Below the pieces are notes generated by a model, which was given only the letters and a program-made list of their open reading frames with translations, had not been told where the DNA came from and made no database searches. Source: Lampris incognitus (Eukaryota; Chordata; Actinopteri; Lampriformes; Lampridae). Taken from it: 64,000 nucleotides of DNA. The stretch is taken from assembly GCF_029633865.1 (NCBI RefSeq), contig NC_079214.1:23568373-23632372 (forward strand), given 5' to 3'. A program made the position numbers and the translations under genes. Below, piece after piece: positions 25,501-39,600 of this stretch; positions within the stretch are counted from its first letter, which is position 1, and every line of letters begins with the position of its first letter.

Positions 25501-25668
25501 GGGCTGTTTCTCCTAGGCAGTTTCTCTCTTACCATGGCGCTGGTGGTAGTGTGGGTTGTCTATTTGTGGAATGACACCGTTCTACGTAAAAAGTACCCAG
25601 GTGTCATCTACGTCCCAGAACCATGGTCTTACTACTCTTTACATGTCAAGCCAAGGCCTCAAGATTAG
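16451..25668 (+). CDS. cln6: CLN6, ER transmembrane protein (ceroid-lipofuscinosis neuronal 6)
   Basis: CLN6 is a multi-pass ER membrane protein that, with CLN8, helps load newly made lysosomal enzymes for ER exit; human loss causes neuronal ceroid lipofuscinosis. Seven coding exons join in one frame: 16451-16506, 18692-18809, 18984-19082, 19295-19483, 20200-20255, 24173-24295 and 25392-25668. They total 918 nt, or 305 aa plus stop, against 311 aa in human. Every junction is GT..AG with matching phase. Conserved stretches include [64 protein letters not shown] and the C-terminal [15 protein letters not shown] lysine/arginine-rich cytosolic N-terminus precedes several hydrophobic membrane spans. 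calml4 follows 2.2 kb downstream on the same strand, as in other vertebrates. Fish often keep two copies (cln6a, cln6b); which this is cannot be told here. Confidence 0.96.
16507..18691 (+). other. cln6 intron 1
   Basis: A 2.2 kb intron. It carries a reversed Penelope-type fragment at about 17690-18115. I see no other recognisable feature in 16520-17680 or 18120-18690. Confidence 0.6.
17690..18115 (-). mobile_element. retroelement fragment with a GIY-YIG-type tail (Penelope-like, fossil)
   Basis: On the minus strand, residues resembling the recurring fish motif '[19 protein letters not shown]' and 'NRGGG' can be read in pieces near 17920-18050. The flank 'aacgtttattgagaaagaaa' looks like the 3' end of the same family. 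Only the C-terminal end remains and it is broken. Confidence 0.45.
18692..18809 (+). CDS. cln6: cln6 coding exon 2
   Basis: Encodes residues 19-58, ending in [13 protein letters not shown], with donor GTAAAG. The acceptor CAACAG has a weak pyrimidine tract. Confidence 0.88.
18984..19082 (+). CDS. cln6: cln6 coding exon 3
   Basis: 33 codons (residues 59-91) from IVLPLEWF to PFLLLK, phase 0 at both ends. The acceptor ends TCATAG and the donor is GTACGT. Confidence 0.93.
19295..19483 (+). CDS. cln6: cln6 coding exon 4
   Basis: 63 codons (residues 92-154), [12 protein letters not shown] to KDLKPASL, phase 0 at both ends. It holds the highly conserved luminal/loop segment HLVGDS..NHRL and ends at GTAGGC. 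Confidence 0.95.
20200..20255 (+). CDS. cln6: cln6 coding exon 5
   Basis: A 56-nt exon encoding [18 protein letters not shown] plus two bases of a Trp codon. The acceptor ends TTCATAG and the donor is GTAGGT. The start of exon 6 completes the Trp codon. Confidence 0.93.
22199..22415 (+). mobile_element. possible LTR-like remnant
   Basis: A short segment starting TGGTGATTAG with a TATA-box-like GCTATAAATC (near 22285) and an AATAAAG signal (near 22374), the order of a retroviral-type promoter and terminator. A repeated TTCACTTG lies near both ends. No coding region is seen. It is old and fragmentary and the assignment is weak. Confidence 0.3.
23490..23875 (+). repeat. tRNA-headed SINE, family A, copy 3
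   Basis: A full-length-looking copy in cln6 intron 5 with a 12-bp exact target duplication, TCACATTCTCTC, at 23478-23489 and 23876-23887. Compared with copy 1 it lacks the 'gccatgcgctacgtcc' region and part of the 3' body. Confidence 0.87.
23895..24055 (-). repeat. degenerate SINE-B fragment
   Basis: Reverse-strand remnants, including 'ctgtgggaggaaaaacaca' and 'gggatcaaatccaggaacc', line up with the family B body and box B. Confidence 0.5.
24173..24295 (+). CDS. cln6: cln6 coding exon 6
   Basis: A 123-nt exon encoding [18 protein letters not shown] through GPSALYY with a split Trp codon at both ends. The acceptor ends TTCTAG and the donor is GTTGGT. Confidence 0.93.
24296..25391 (+). other. 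cln6 intron 6
   Basis: A 1.1 kb AT-rich intron with no recognisable repeat or RNA gene. Confidence 0.6.
25392..25668 (+). CDS. cln6: cln6 coding exon 7 and stop
   Basis: Encodes residues 215-305, YLVTEGQIF to VKPRPQD, ending TAG. It holds the last membrane spans and the conserved luminal C-terminus. Confidence 0.96.
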
Positions 25669-26213
25669 AAACCACCTACATCTCCGTTCATGAGATGACT
25701 AATAGCCGAGGTATCACCTGGACTTTGACACAGTAGATGGGGATTATAAATGTGTGCTATCGTCAGAGTTAACTCATAAGTGTTGATCATAGCCTTACAT
25801 TGGGGTAAAAATTCTACCAACATCTTTCACACTGCATGTCATTTGATCTGTCATCAACTGTATGATACTTAAAGGTTTTGATGTGTACCCATAGAAATTA
25901 CAGAGTAAATCAATCCTGGCCATCACAAATGAGACAGGTGTACGAGTCATATTGTGGCTTCACATAGTTTATCTAACCATTTTCTATTAGTCCTTTTGAA
26001 ACAGATTCCAACATTTAACTCATCTTTTTTGCATCCCCTAACTTTTTAAGCCTTCTATTAAATGTTCATTCTTTGCCTGGTTCTATTGTTTTTACTCTTT
26101 TTACTCTCTTTGAATCATATTTGCCTGCACATGCTTTCTAATCTATGTTGATGTGTGTAATATGAAATTAAGTTCTGTCCACATTTCATACATTTGCACA
26201 AGACATTATCTTA

Positions 26214-26545
26214 CTGGCAGCACAGTGGCCCAGTGGTTAGCACTGTCACCTCACAGCAAGAAAGTCCAGGGTTCGAACCCCGGGGTTGTCCAACCTTGGG
26301 GGGGTCATCCCAGATCCTCTTCTGTGTGGAGTTTGCATGTTTTCCCCATGTCTGTGGTGGGTTTTCTCCGAGTGCTCCGGTTTCCCCCACCATCAAACTG
26401 ACCGAGCCATGGCAAGATGAACTGGAGCTGGTCCCCGGGTGCTGCACTAGCAGCTGCTCACCACTCCTAGCTACACAGCTAGGATGGGTTAAACGCAGAG
26501 CGTATTTCCCCACGGGGATCTATAAAGTATCTCAAAATAAAAAAA
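26214..26545 (+). repeat. tRNA-headed SINE, family B, copy 2
   Basis: Head 'cagtggttagcactgtc' and box B 'gggttcgaaccccggg', a body like that at 14930-15272, and an A-rich end 'ctcaaaataaaaaaaacc'. Confidence 0.85.
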
Positions 26546-26893
26546 ACCCTCATCTTATCGTTTCACCTGTGTTAAGTGAACAAGCTCCTTAGCTTTGTCA
26601 TGGGGATTTTTCAAAAGAACACTCCTGAGGTAGATGGACAGAGCCAGCTCTGTAACCTCAGCACTAGTGTAGCATTCAATCACTGTGAGTTGTAGGTGTG
26701 TGGATGATTTTATAGAGCAAAGCAAGAATGTTTAACTTGATTCCACTGATGGATACGATTTCATATTTCTGGCTGTGCACTTTCATAGTGGGAAGGGTTG
26801 CAAAATATACAAGCGAAGTTCATGAAATATGGAGTGCAATCTGAAATTGCAAGTCAAATTTAACTTGTTTTATGAGCCATGTGTCATTATTTG

Positions 26894-26894
26894 A

Positions 26895-26965
<71 letters not shown>
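26894..26965 (+). repeat. (TATC)n microsatellite
   Basis: About 17 TATC units. It is the reverse complement of the GATA tract at 11082-11217. Confidence 0.96.
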
Positions 26966-27907
26966 GATATCTACGTATGTATGTGCAGTTTGATGAATGC
27001 ATTGCAAGGGACCAGAAAATGTTAGTTTTCAAACTACAAAAAAATGAGTCAGTATTGGAGATATTTTCATATTAGTCACATTTTAATCAAAAGCTCAGGG
27101 AATATGTGACCAAAAGACTTGTGTGCGGTATATAATACAGTTGTAAACTTCATTTTTGAAATATGCTTTCTGAACATTTTTTTTTATCTGTCATTACATT
27201 TAGTATTGTTGATTTTATTTGTAACTGTTAAGTGGAGTTTTAATCCTGAAAGTTATGCTTTTATGTATGTTTTAGTTAAATGTTGTGCTGGTTATTACTT
27301 TAACGTGTGATCATAATGTGTGTTTACAACTTAAAGCAGTTACTGATATTTATGTTTCAGTCATTGCAACTGGTTGGACTTTGTGAATGTTCATCTGAAT
27401 TAAATGGTGAAATCAACTTCTAGTTGCTGGTTATTAGCCATGTGTTGCACCATCAAGCATTAAATTCAGTCAGCATCATCGCGACCATGTAGTGATTTCA
27501 AAATGTGCCATTTCACCCCAAATGCAATGACTGAACTATTTTTACCCGAATCGCCACTAGAAAAAGTAAGCCAACTACATTCTTTATTAAAATTCAAGTA
27601 ATAATCTGACTGGAAATCCACATTCTTTTGCCAGATTTGTCTACATTTTAAATTTGGTTGCACAAGTGTAATGTAGACGTTCTACCTGTCATTACTATTT
27701 AACGGGCGTAATTAGTTTTGTCCTTCTATCAAAGCTGTCAGGGCGGAAAGGGAAAGGACAATGCACAGCTGATCTGGTATCTCTGTCTCCACAGTAACTG
27801 ATATTAGATTACCCAGAGGCCTTCAGGTTGTGGACTTTTGAACCGGGGTGGACAGACGTCAAAGACGGCCAGCTTCCTGGAAGGAAACGTAAGCATCTGC
27901 TGTTGAA

Positions 27908-31828
<3,921 letters not shown>

Positions 31829-31921
31829 TTTTCCTTGCAACTGTAAAATACATTAAACCGAACCAACCTCTGCTGATACTGGCAGGTATTAATAGACAGC
31901 GAATTACTGTGAATTTAACTT

Positions 31922-31927
31922 AATAAA
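31922..31927 (+). terminator. calml4 polyadenylation signal (AATAAA)
   Basis: A canonical AATAAA about 94 bp after the stop codon, at the expected distance for a short 3' UTR. Confidence 0.65.
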
Positions 31928-32105
31928 GACAAACTGTTTTATTCATAATTGACTGAGATTAGTTAATTTATGTCCAAAGCTCTGGCAAGGAATGGGACAT
32001 GCAGACATCTGAAGTCAAGATGCAATGCTTTTGGACTCCAGTATCCTCCGGTTGTTGCTCAGTGGTGTAATTTGCCTACTTTGATAAAAGGCTAATTTCC
32101 TGTAT

Positions 32106-32586
32106 CTTAAAGAGACAGTTCCTCCCAAAATCAAAAATACACGTCTTTCCTCTTACTTGTGGTGCTGTTTATCCGTCTAGATCATTTTGGGGTAAGTTGC
32201 CAAGTTTTGGAGATATCGGCCGTAGAGATGTCTGCCTTCTCTCAAATATAATGGAACTGGATGGCACTGGGCTTGTGTTGCTCAAAGCACCAAAAAAATA
32301 CATTTGAGAAACTCAACAGCATTGTCTCTTTCCAGAAATCCTGACACACTTACTCAAGATCATCCACATACCTTGTTGTGAGCAGTTTCATGTAGGAACC
32401 ATTTTCTTAGAACAAAGTATGCCTACATGAAACTGCTCAAACCAAGATCTGAGAAGGCAGACATTGCTACAGCCGATATCTCCAAAACTCGACAACTCAC
32501 ACCAAAATGATCTAGATGGATAAATAGCTCTACAGGTAAAAGGAAAAACATGTATTTTTGATTTTGTGGGGAACTGCCCCTGTAAG
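32106..32586. mobile_element. long foldback MITE
   Basis: A 481-bp non-coding element with inverted arms of about 130 bp (left from 'cttaaagagacagttcc', right ending 'gggcagttcc' reversed, sharing 'ttttggagatatcgg' and 'gatcattttgg'). A second inner hairpin, 'gagcagtttcatgtagg' / 'cctacatgaaactgctc', is at 32381-32437. The 3-bp duplication TAT lies on both sides. No transposase. The superfamily was not assigned. Confidence 0.7.
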
Positions 32587-35500
32587 TATCCTTTATTATT
32601 TTAAATGTAAGTTGTCACCAAAGATGGCAAAACTACTGTTTGCCAGTGACTAAACAGGCAATTTTTGTTTGTTTTTGACATTTTGAACCTTGTGAAATGC
32701 CACTACACTTTTTGACTATCATCCCTTCAACAATACACAGTAGCACACAATTCCCCTTTCATGCTGTGACTACTCAACCATACAAACATGTCAGTCATTT
32801 TCTACATATTAGTGAATTGATCCTATTTTCAAGGGGGCAAGAATTATTAAAAGCTTCAGAGGTCGACTTGGGCAGGTGCAGGACAGAAATAAAACATGTA
32901 TACAGAAAGATAAAGTGATACGTTTTTCTAACTCTTTTTTGAAGTGGTACCTTTTGATGCAGCATTATGTGCAAATGTACATCTAAGAGATTAGCATTAA
33001 ATATACATTTAGAATGATATCCTCCATTAGCTCATATTGTATTGTCTGGTAAGGGCTGAACTGTTCCATTTGAAAATTCATATATATTTGTTTTTAAGGA
33101 TTTTGGCTGTTCAAATATTTTGGGGAAAAAAAAAAATCTAATGTGTAACTCACTCCTTTGGGCCAGAGATAAAATAATGAACTTATTCAATAACTAATAT
33201 GTTGATTTACTCTCAAAAAGCATTATATAAAATGTCTGTTTTTATATTTTTATTTTAAGCAAAATTAAACACGAAGCATAAACAGTATTGCTGTCCAATG
33301 GCAAAATGCACATCACCTGATTTGACAAAAAATAAAAAAAGTATCTTTACTCCCAAAATTTCAACACTGCATGATTTACAAAGCAGTGAATTTAATGAAA
33401 TTCTAACAGGATTTTGTAGAGGTTGGATAAACTAAAACAGTTGAAGTTTTTCCATGACACACTACAATGTCATCAATTATTTTTCCATTTGCAATTAATA
33501 ACGTACATATCAAATGAAAATACATGCAGAATAAGTATCAAATCAATAATGCCTTTCTTTTCTTGTTGGATGCCAAAATGTAGATCGAATGATGAGTTTT
33601 AACTGCATGGAAACGTCACAGAAATCTCTAGAATCAGTTCAACAAAAAACAAATCCAACTAGGACCGGACGAACAGCACCACTCTACCATTTCAACCCAC
33701 GTTGCGGGGGCTTTACATCTGAACCGAGTGAAAAGGTGAAAGAAATAAGGGCTCAAATGTTAGGGGGTGCACAACCCACATGAACAATTCACCGTAGAAA
33801 AAGAAGAATATGGATTCATTTGAAAAAAAAACTTCAAATCATTGGTGACACGAGTAAACAGGCTCACATTTGTATCACAAGCCCACAAAAAATAAGGCGA
33901 AAATGTTATTTGAATTCAGAACTTTGAACTAGTCTGTTATTTGCCAGCAGCTCCCTTCAGGCGACATTGCGAGTGTGAATGTGGCACTGGAAAACGTGAA
34001 AACACTGGTTTTCTTTGCATGGCATGCATACCTTTCAGCAAAGAACCCCTTTTGAAGTTTAGGAAAATCTCTGGTTTATTTACAATTACCTGAGATTGCA
34101 ATATCGTCGATGATGTTATTTTATGTAAATGTTATAGAAAATATATTAGAAACAACTGAACATTTCTTTTCAGCCTCTCAGAATCAGAAATTCTTTTATT
34201 GCCATGTGCATTAAATGCACTAGGAATTTAGCTTGGCGTTGTTGGTACGGCTATGCCTTTACTTCCCCGGTGTGAATGAGATTATAATGTAATATAATCC
34301 TACTGTGCAACAGAGTCCACCTGCCGTCAACCTGCCTGTGGACTTTAATCATGCCTTGGATCTTTTTTGAGAAGATGGATAAAGGTTTTCATCTCTTCAT
34401 TTTTGCTGTATCGACAGACTATTTCCTAGTCTGTGGTGGGTCAACAGTAATGTAAATCATAAAAATGACAATAAGAAGGCTTTTGATGACACCGTGAATT
34501 ATCTGGTAAAGACGTATTTCGAGAGATGTCTGAAAACAATACACTGAAACAGGGATTTTGCCATCAAATGTAAATTCTAGCCTTTATGTACATTAGTAAT
34601 GCTAATCCTACAAAAAAAAGGGGGAAAGGAGAAAAATATAACATCCTTACAAAATTCATACATAGGCAATTCCAAGGCTACATCTATTTCTGCTGTAATA
34701 GATGTACTCTCTCCATTTCTGTCAATAGAAATTCTTCAGAAAAAAAAGCTTCAATCAACTGATTTCAATTGATTCACTGATTTCAAATTTAAAGGCCATT
34801 GAGTGGCTCGTAAAAAATTGACATCCAATTACTGGATATTAAAATAGATGAAGCACTGGGCCGGCCAGCACCTGACCAGGTATTTTTGGAGACCCTGTGG
34901 TCTCTAGCACCAAAAGTTGTCTCTGTAGCACCACTGCCTTGTAATTTGCCTTGTGATAATACAAGTTGTAAAGTCATCCTCAGCTGTTTCAAAAGTAAAC
35001 AAAAAAGTAACCAACAAACAAAAAGGCTGTAATGGAATTGCTAATCTACACAAGTTTTAGTGTTATTATGGTATTTAGAAATGCCGCATGAGGCATTTAT
35101 GTTGCTTATTTTCACATCTTAAGACTTGTACCACATTATGAGTAGAACCATTTTGCTTACCGATTACACTGTACTGCTGTCAAATGGCAGCACTGTACCG
35201 GCCGTAAGGCTACCGAGTGGTTAATCTATTGTAATAACTGCATCCTACATTAGCAAGGTAGCAAAACCATGTCTCTTTGCAGATCAGTTCTTCCACCTTT
35301 GTAATTGCATATTGCTAAAATCAAATACAATGATGACATTCTGTTCCACTAATAGAGAATTCCAGACAAATATTTACATGTTCAAATTTTTGTAAAAAGA
35401 AATAAAAAATGAATCATACATCTATACTTTATACAGTTTCAGTGGACATCTTCCACTGGTACAGAGAAGCTGCTGTGGTATTGTTGAGTGAAACTGCCAC

Positions 35501-35998
35501 CAAACAGGACCCCAGTGTGGAAGAAATACTAATAGGAGTCACAGTGCACTTCTCATTTTACATAGTGAGACATGCTTCATACATTGGGCCTCATGCTAAA
35601 ACATCTAACTTCTTCTCATGGTTATTGTATGAGAGTGAAAAAACGTCTGATTTATGAAATGTTTTTAACCACTAGTCTGTTCTCACATGTCTTGAATGGG
35701 TGTTGAATGTTGAAACCTCTGATGGAGATTTTCATACGGTAGTGATAATGAAGTCTCACTAATTCCAGTTATGATGCATGATCAAATTGAGACAGATGTG
35801 ACTTTACCCCTATTCATCCTATTTGCTTCTACACTAATAATAGATAGCTTTGCAAAAGATTTTCATAAAAACTGACAAAGAGTAAAATAATTATTATCCA
35901 GATCAGGATCTTCTAGGGTTCACTTCATCTGAGTTGCCAACAGAATTCCTTCCCAAATTAAATAGGTCTAAATACAGATATGTATGTATGCAATATGC

Positions 35999-36007
35999 GT
36001 GTGTGTA

Positions 36008-36082
<75 letters not shown>
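35999..36082 (+). repeat. compound (GT)n(TA)n(CA)n microsatellite
   Basis: A GT run, then a TA run, then a CA run; the whole is self-complementary and could fold into one hairpin. Confidence 0.93.
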
Positions 36083-36083
<1 letters not shown>

Positions 36084-36467
36084 GGTATTAATTTCAAAAT
36101 ACAGTGTATCATAAAGTAATCTAGATATGAGTATGCAGTATTTATATGTAAGCCTATCATATTTATATTCATTTAGGCCTAAATATATTTATTTTCTCCA
36201 ATATCAGAACTTGTCTTCCCGTGAGGCAGACTAATGATCTATGAACATCTCACTTTTCAAATGATGTGGCTGACTGTCACATGACTGTTGCAGGAGGTCC
36301 AATGAATGATAGGAATTGTGTATACAGTGGGTACAACTGGAAAACACACACAATTTTATTGTGATGCTGTTCTATTTTGTTGCCTACAAATTAGTGCACA
36401 CATCTTGCATGGAAGTGACCGTGAAAGAGTCCATCTTGGATCCCTTTGGTAAGTTCTTTACTGCACC

Positions 36468-36616
36468 TCAGCGGCGGGAAATGCGACTGTTGCCACGGGA
36501 TCGCTGGCTGCAGGTTTTGCAGCATTGCACCTGCACAGTGGGCAGGTTGCAGCGGCCAAGCCACTGAAGAGTCTGACAGAAGCGAAATGTTAGGCGATCA
36601 CGAATACACGGCATGC
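36468..36616 (-). CDS. adamts7: adamts7 terminal exon (PLAC domain)
   Basis: A 149-nt coding part encoding [13 protein letters not shown] to SRISRR and TGA, after acceptor CTCTCTCAG. The six PLAC cysteines are all present. It was recognised from sequence, being too short to stand out as an ORF. Confidence 0.92.
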
Positions 36617-39600
36617 CTGAGAGAGAGATAGAGAAAGAGAGTGTCACATAATTAGAATTTATTCACCTTTATTTGGCACGACTGTAAAATAATCAATAAA
36701 TGTTACAGAATTATGGACTTGGTCCATGGGCCTTTTGACAGATGTGTCTTTTTTTCTAAACATTTTTGTATCCTTTGAGCATTTCTTACAGGTCAAAGCT
36801 TGAAAAAGGTGACAGATCATCAGATGTAACTGAAAGGATATTTTGCTTCTTCCCTCTGTGTTATGCAAATTTCTTTAGAAACACAAAGCACCATGACTTA
36901 ATTAGATGGACTTCAATTTATGTGTCACCTGTCAGCTGAGTGAGTGATATAAACAGGATCTTTCCTTGCAGCAGATTATAAAGATTACATGGGATTATAA
37001 AGGTAATACCTTCCTCTGAGGTAGTACAGATTTTATGCATAGATTTTCCTATTTGGGCGACACATTTAGAAATTTTAAACATACACTTTGATAGGACAGT
37101 GACGTGTGACAGGATGGAGTGAGAGGAGAAAATGTAATGCAGATTCTCAGCCAGATTTAAACCCAGTTTTTGCAGTTAGCGTTGGCCTATAAGGAACATT
37201 GAAGGTAATGTATACTTCTGTGGAAATGAAATGAAAAATTAATTACTGCCTGTTTGCATACTAGCTGTGGGTTCTTAGTTGTTTGCAGTGAAAAAAATGT
37301 CAAATTGTACTGACATGTAAAGAAAGAAAATGCACACGAAAAGAAAATTCTTCCTTGCATTACAATAACCTAATAATGTAACATGGTTCATTTGCAGATG
37401 ATCGTCCACTTAGGACTGATGCGCAAAGAATTCAATTCATTCAGTGAGAAGGCCGCTTCACACTTTGGTTGGGGTTCCCATAAGCAGGACTTATGCTGCT
37501 GATGGGAACCTACAGCTGCAGGCTTCAAACAAATTGTGCTTAAGTGTGAAAATGGTTTTGAGTGGTCTCAAGCTCTATTTGGTCATTTTTCACAAAAACT
37601 ACTTGCCCACTGCTCTGACTCCTCACCATAAATAACTTCCAGGCCAGAGTGTTTATCTTCACTTGCATTTGTTTGATTCTTTGCATCACAATTCCAAAGA
37701 ATTCCTGTTTATACTCCCACCCCTTTCTATAACAGACAGCTTCTCGCCCCTCTTTCAAATTTATCCATTTGTATAAGGTAAGATTGAATTTGCTGCCTGA
37801 CGTGGTCAGACAAATAAGCTGTACAAACTAGTTTTTTTTAAGCATGCACAACGCTTAACGCTAAGTGCTAATGGCAAAAAGTAATCTAACCTTGCATTGA
37901 GACAAAGACCCCTCCACAGAAGAGGTATATTAAGGTTAAGTACCAAGACAACTGGTCACACTAAAGCCCTGTTTACACCTGGCATCAACATGCGTCTTGG
38001 GTGATCTGATCACAAGTGGACAGCTCTAAGTACTTCACCTGGAATTAGAAATTGTTTCCATATGCATCTCGAGTGACCTCTTGTGATCGGATCTCACTTC
38101 CCCGCTCTATATGCAAATAAACACATACATAATTTCCGTTTGCAAAGACCAAATGCGTTGTTATGTTTAACTGGCGGGAGGCAGCAATGCACTGTTGTGG
38201 CTTCTTCTTGTTGTTTCACACTTTAATATGATACTGTTGGCGCACGAATGAGTACGTACTTCCGCTTACATAGACAACATCAGTTGAGTAGGCGGTCCTT
38301 AAATGTGGCCCAGGACACATTCACATACACACTGCTAAAAGAATGTGGCCATATGTGGCCTAGACCACCTTCAAATGTGGTCTGAGCGACTGGATCTTAA
38401 TGCATCCTCAATTCATCTTGGGTGCATTCACACCTGTACAGAGAGCTGTCTGCTTGTGATCGGATCACCCAAGATGCCAGGTGTAAACAGAGCCTAATTC
38501 TTCCTCATTTAATGTAAACAATAAGGCTGACCATAATGAGCAGCATCAATTCAGTCATTGTCTGAACCATTTTAATCCAATCTAGAATCACTATTTTAGC
38601 AGACACTTGGCAGAACACAGGCAGGAGACACCCACAACAAGTCGACAGTCCAGTTCAGGTTCTACACACACCATCACTCACACGCCATTCCTGTCAATGG
38701 GGAATTTTGAAATTCAAGTTTGCCTAAAGTGCATGCATTTGCACTGTGAGAGAATCCAAAGAACTCGGAGAAAACCTACATGAAGACAGACCATGCAAAC
38801 TCCACACGGAAGGTTTATTGAACCCCGAGACCCTCTTGCTGTGTGTATGCCACAGTGCTGTCGAAGATGTATTTATGGGCAGACTACAAAATATGTCGCC
38901 CTCGTGTTGCATCACAGATACATTATGAAATTGTAAAAAAAAGAAAAGAAATATGTGCATAAAATGGTGGGTACAGCATTGAGTAGCATAAGTCTGATGA
39001 AAAAAACATTTGTTTACACATACCTTCAACTTTGACTCAGCATAGCAATTTAATTTCTGAAACTTGCTGAAGCTTGACTACCAGGTATCCGGCCTCTGTA
39101 TTTGGTTTTTTTTGTTGTTTTTTTTTTTTAAATTCCTGGTATGTACAGAGAAAGGACAATATAGATAATACAGCCCTGAAAAGGGTTTTTATGTGGGCTG
39201 TTGCTTTGCTATCACACCTTCTTAGAAGCTTATTTACTGGCCTGACTGTCTCATTTTATCCCACTACTTGGCTTCTCATTTAAATTGAGGAGGAGTCTGC
39301 AGTGGTCTGGGAAGTTATTTAGTTCTATAAACTCGTCAACCTGTCCTTCATTTGCAAAAAAAAAAAAAAGCTCTAGAAAAACACAACTGGAAACACATGG
39401 AGGTTGAGCTGAGGTTAAAAAGCAGGAAAACCCCACGCTTTCCTGCAGAGGGTAATCTCTTCTACATTTGTTAGAGGATAGGAGCTGGATAATGCTTTTA
39501 CCTGACCACTTGAGTGTTCATATAGGTCAGCTATAAAAATCCTACTAACTGCACTATAGTTGCTATTCAGCTTAGTCCGTTTAGTGCTACAGTGACAGCC

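Larger units (their letters stand above)
25669..27907 (+). other. cln6 3' UTR and cln6-calml4 intergenic gap
   Basis: The first part is presumably cln6 3' UTR; no confident polyadenylation signal was picked. It contains SINE-B copy 2 (26214-26545) and a TATC repeat (26894-26965). The stretch just before 27908 should hold the calml4 promoter and 5' UTR but shows no clear core motif. Confidence 0.5.
31829..36467. other. calml4-adamts7 tail-to-tail gap
   Basis: The 3' ends of calml4 (plus) and adamts7 (minus) face each other. It holds a foldback MITE (32106-32586), an AT-rich stretch with no feature I recognise (32600-34180), a short retroposon-tail-like piece near 34180-34260 and a GT-TA-CA compound microsatellite (35999-36082). 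A reverse-strand AATAAA near 36188-36193 could end an adamts7 3' UTR of about 280 nt. Confidence 0.5.
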
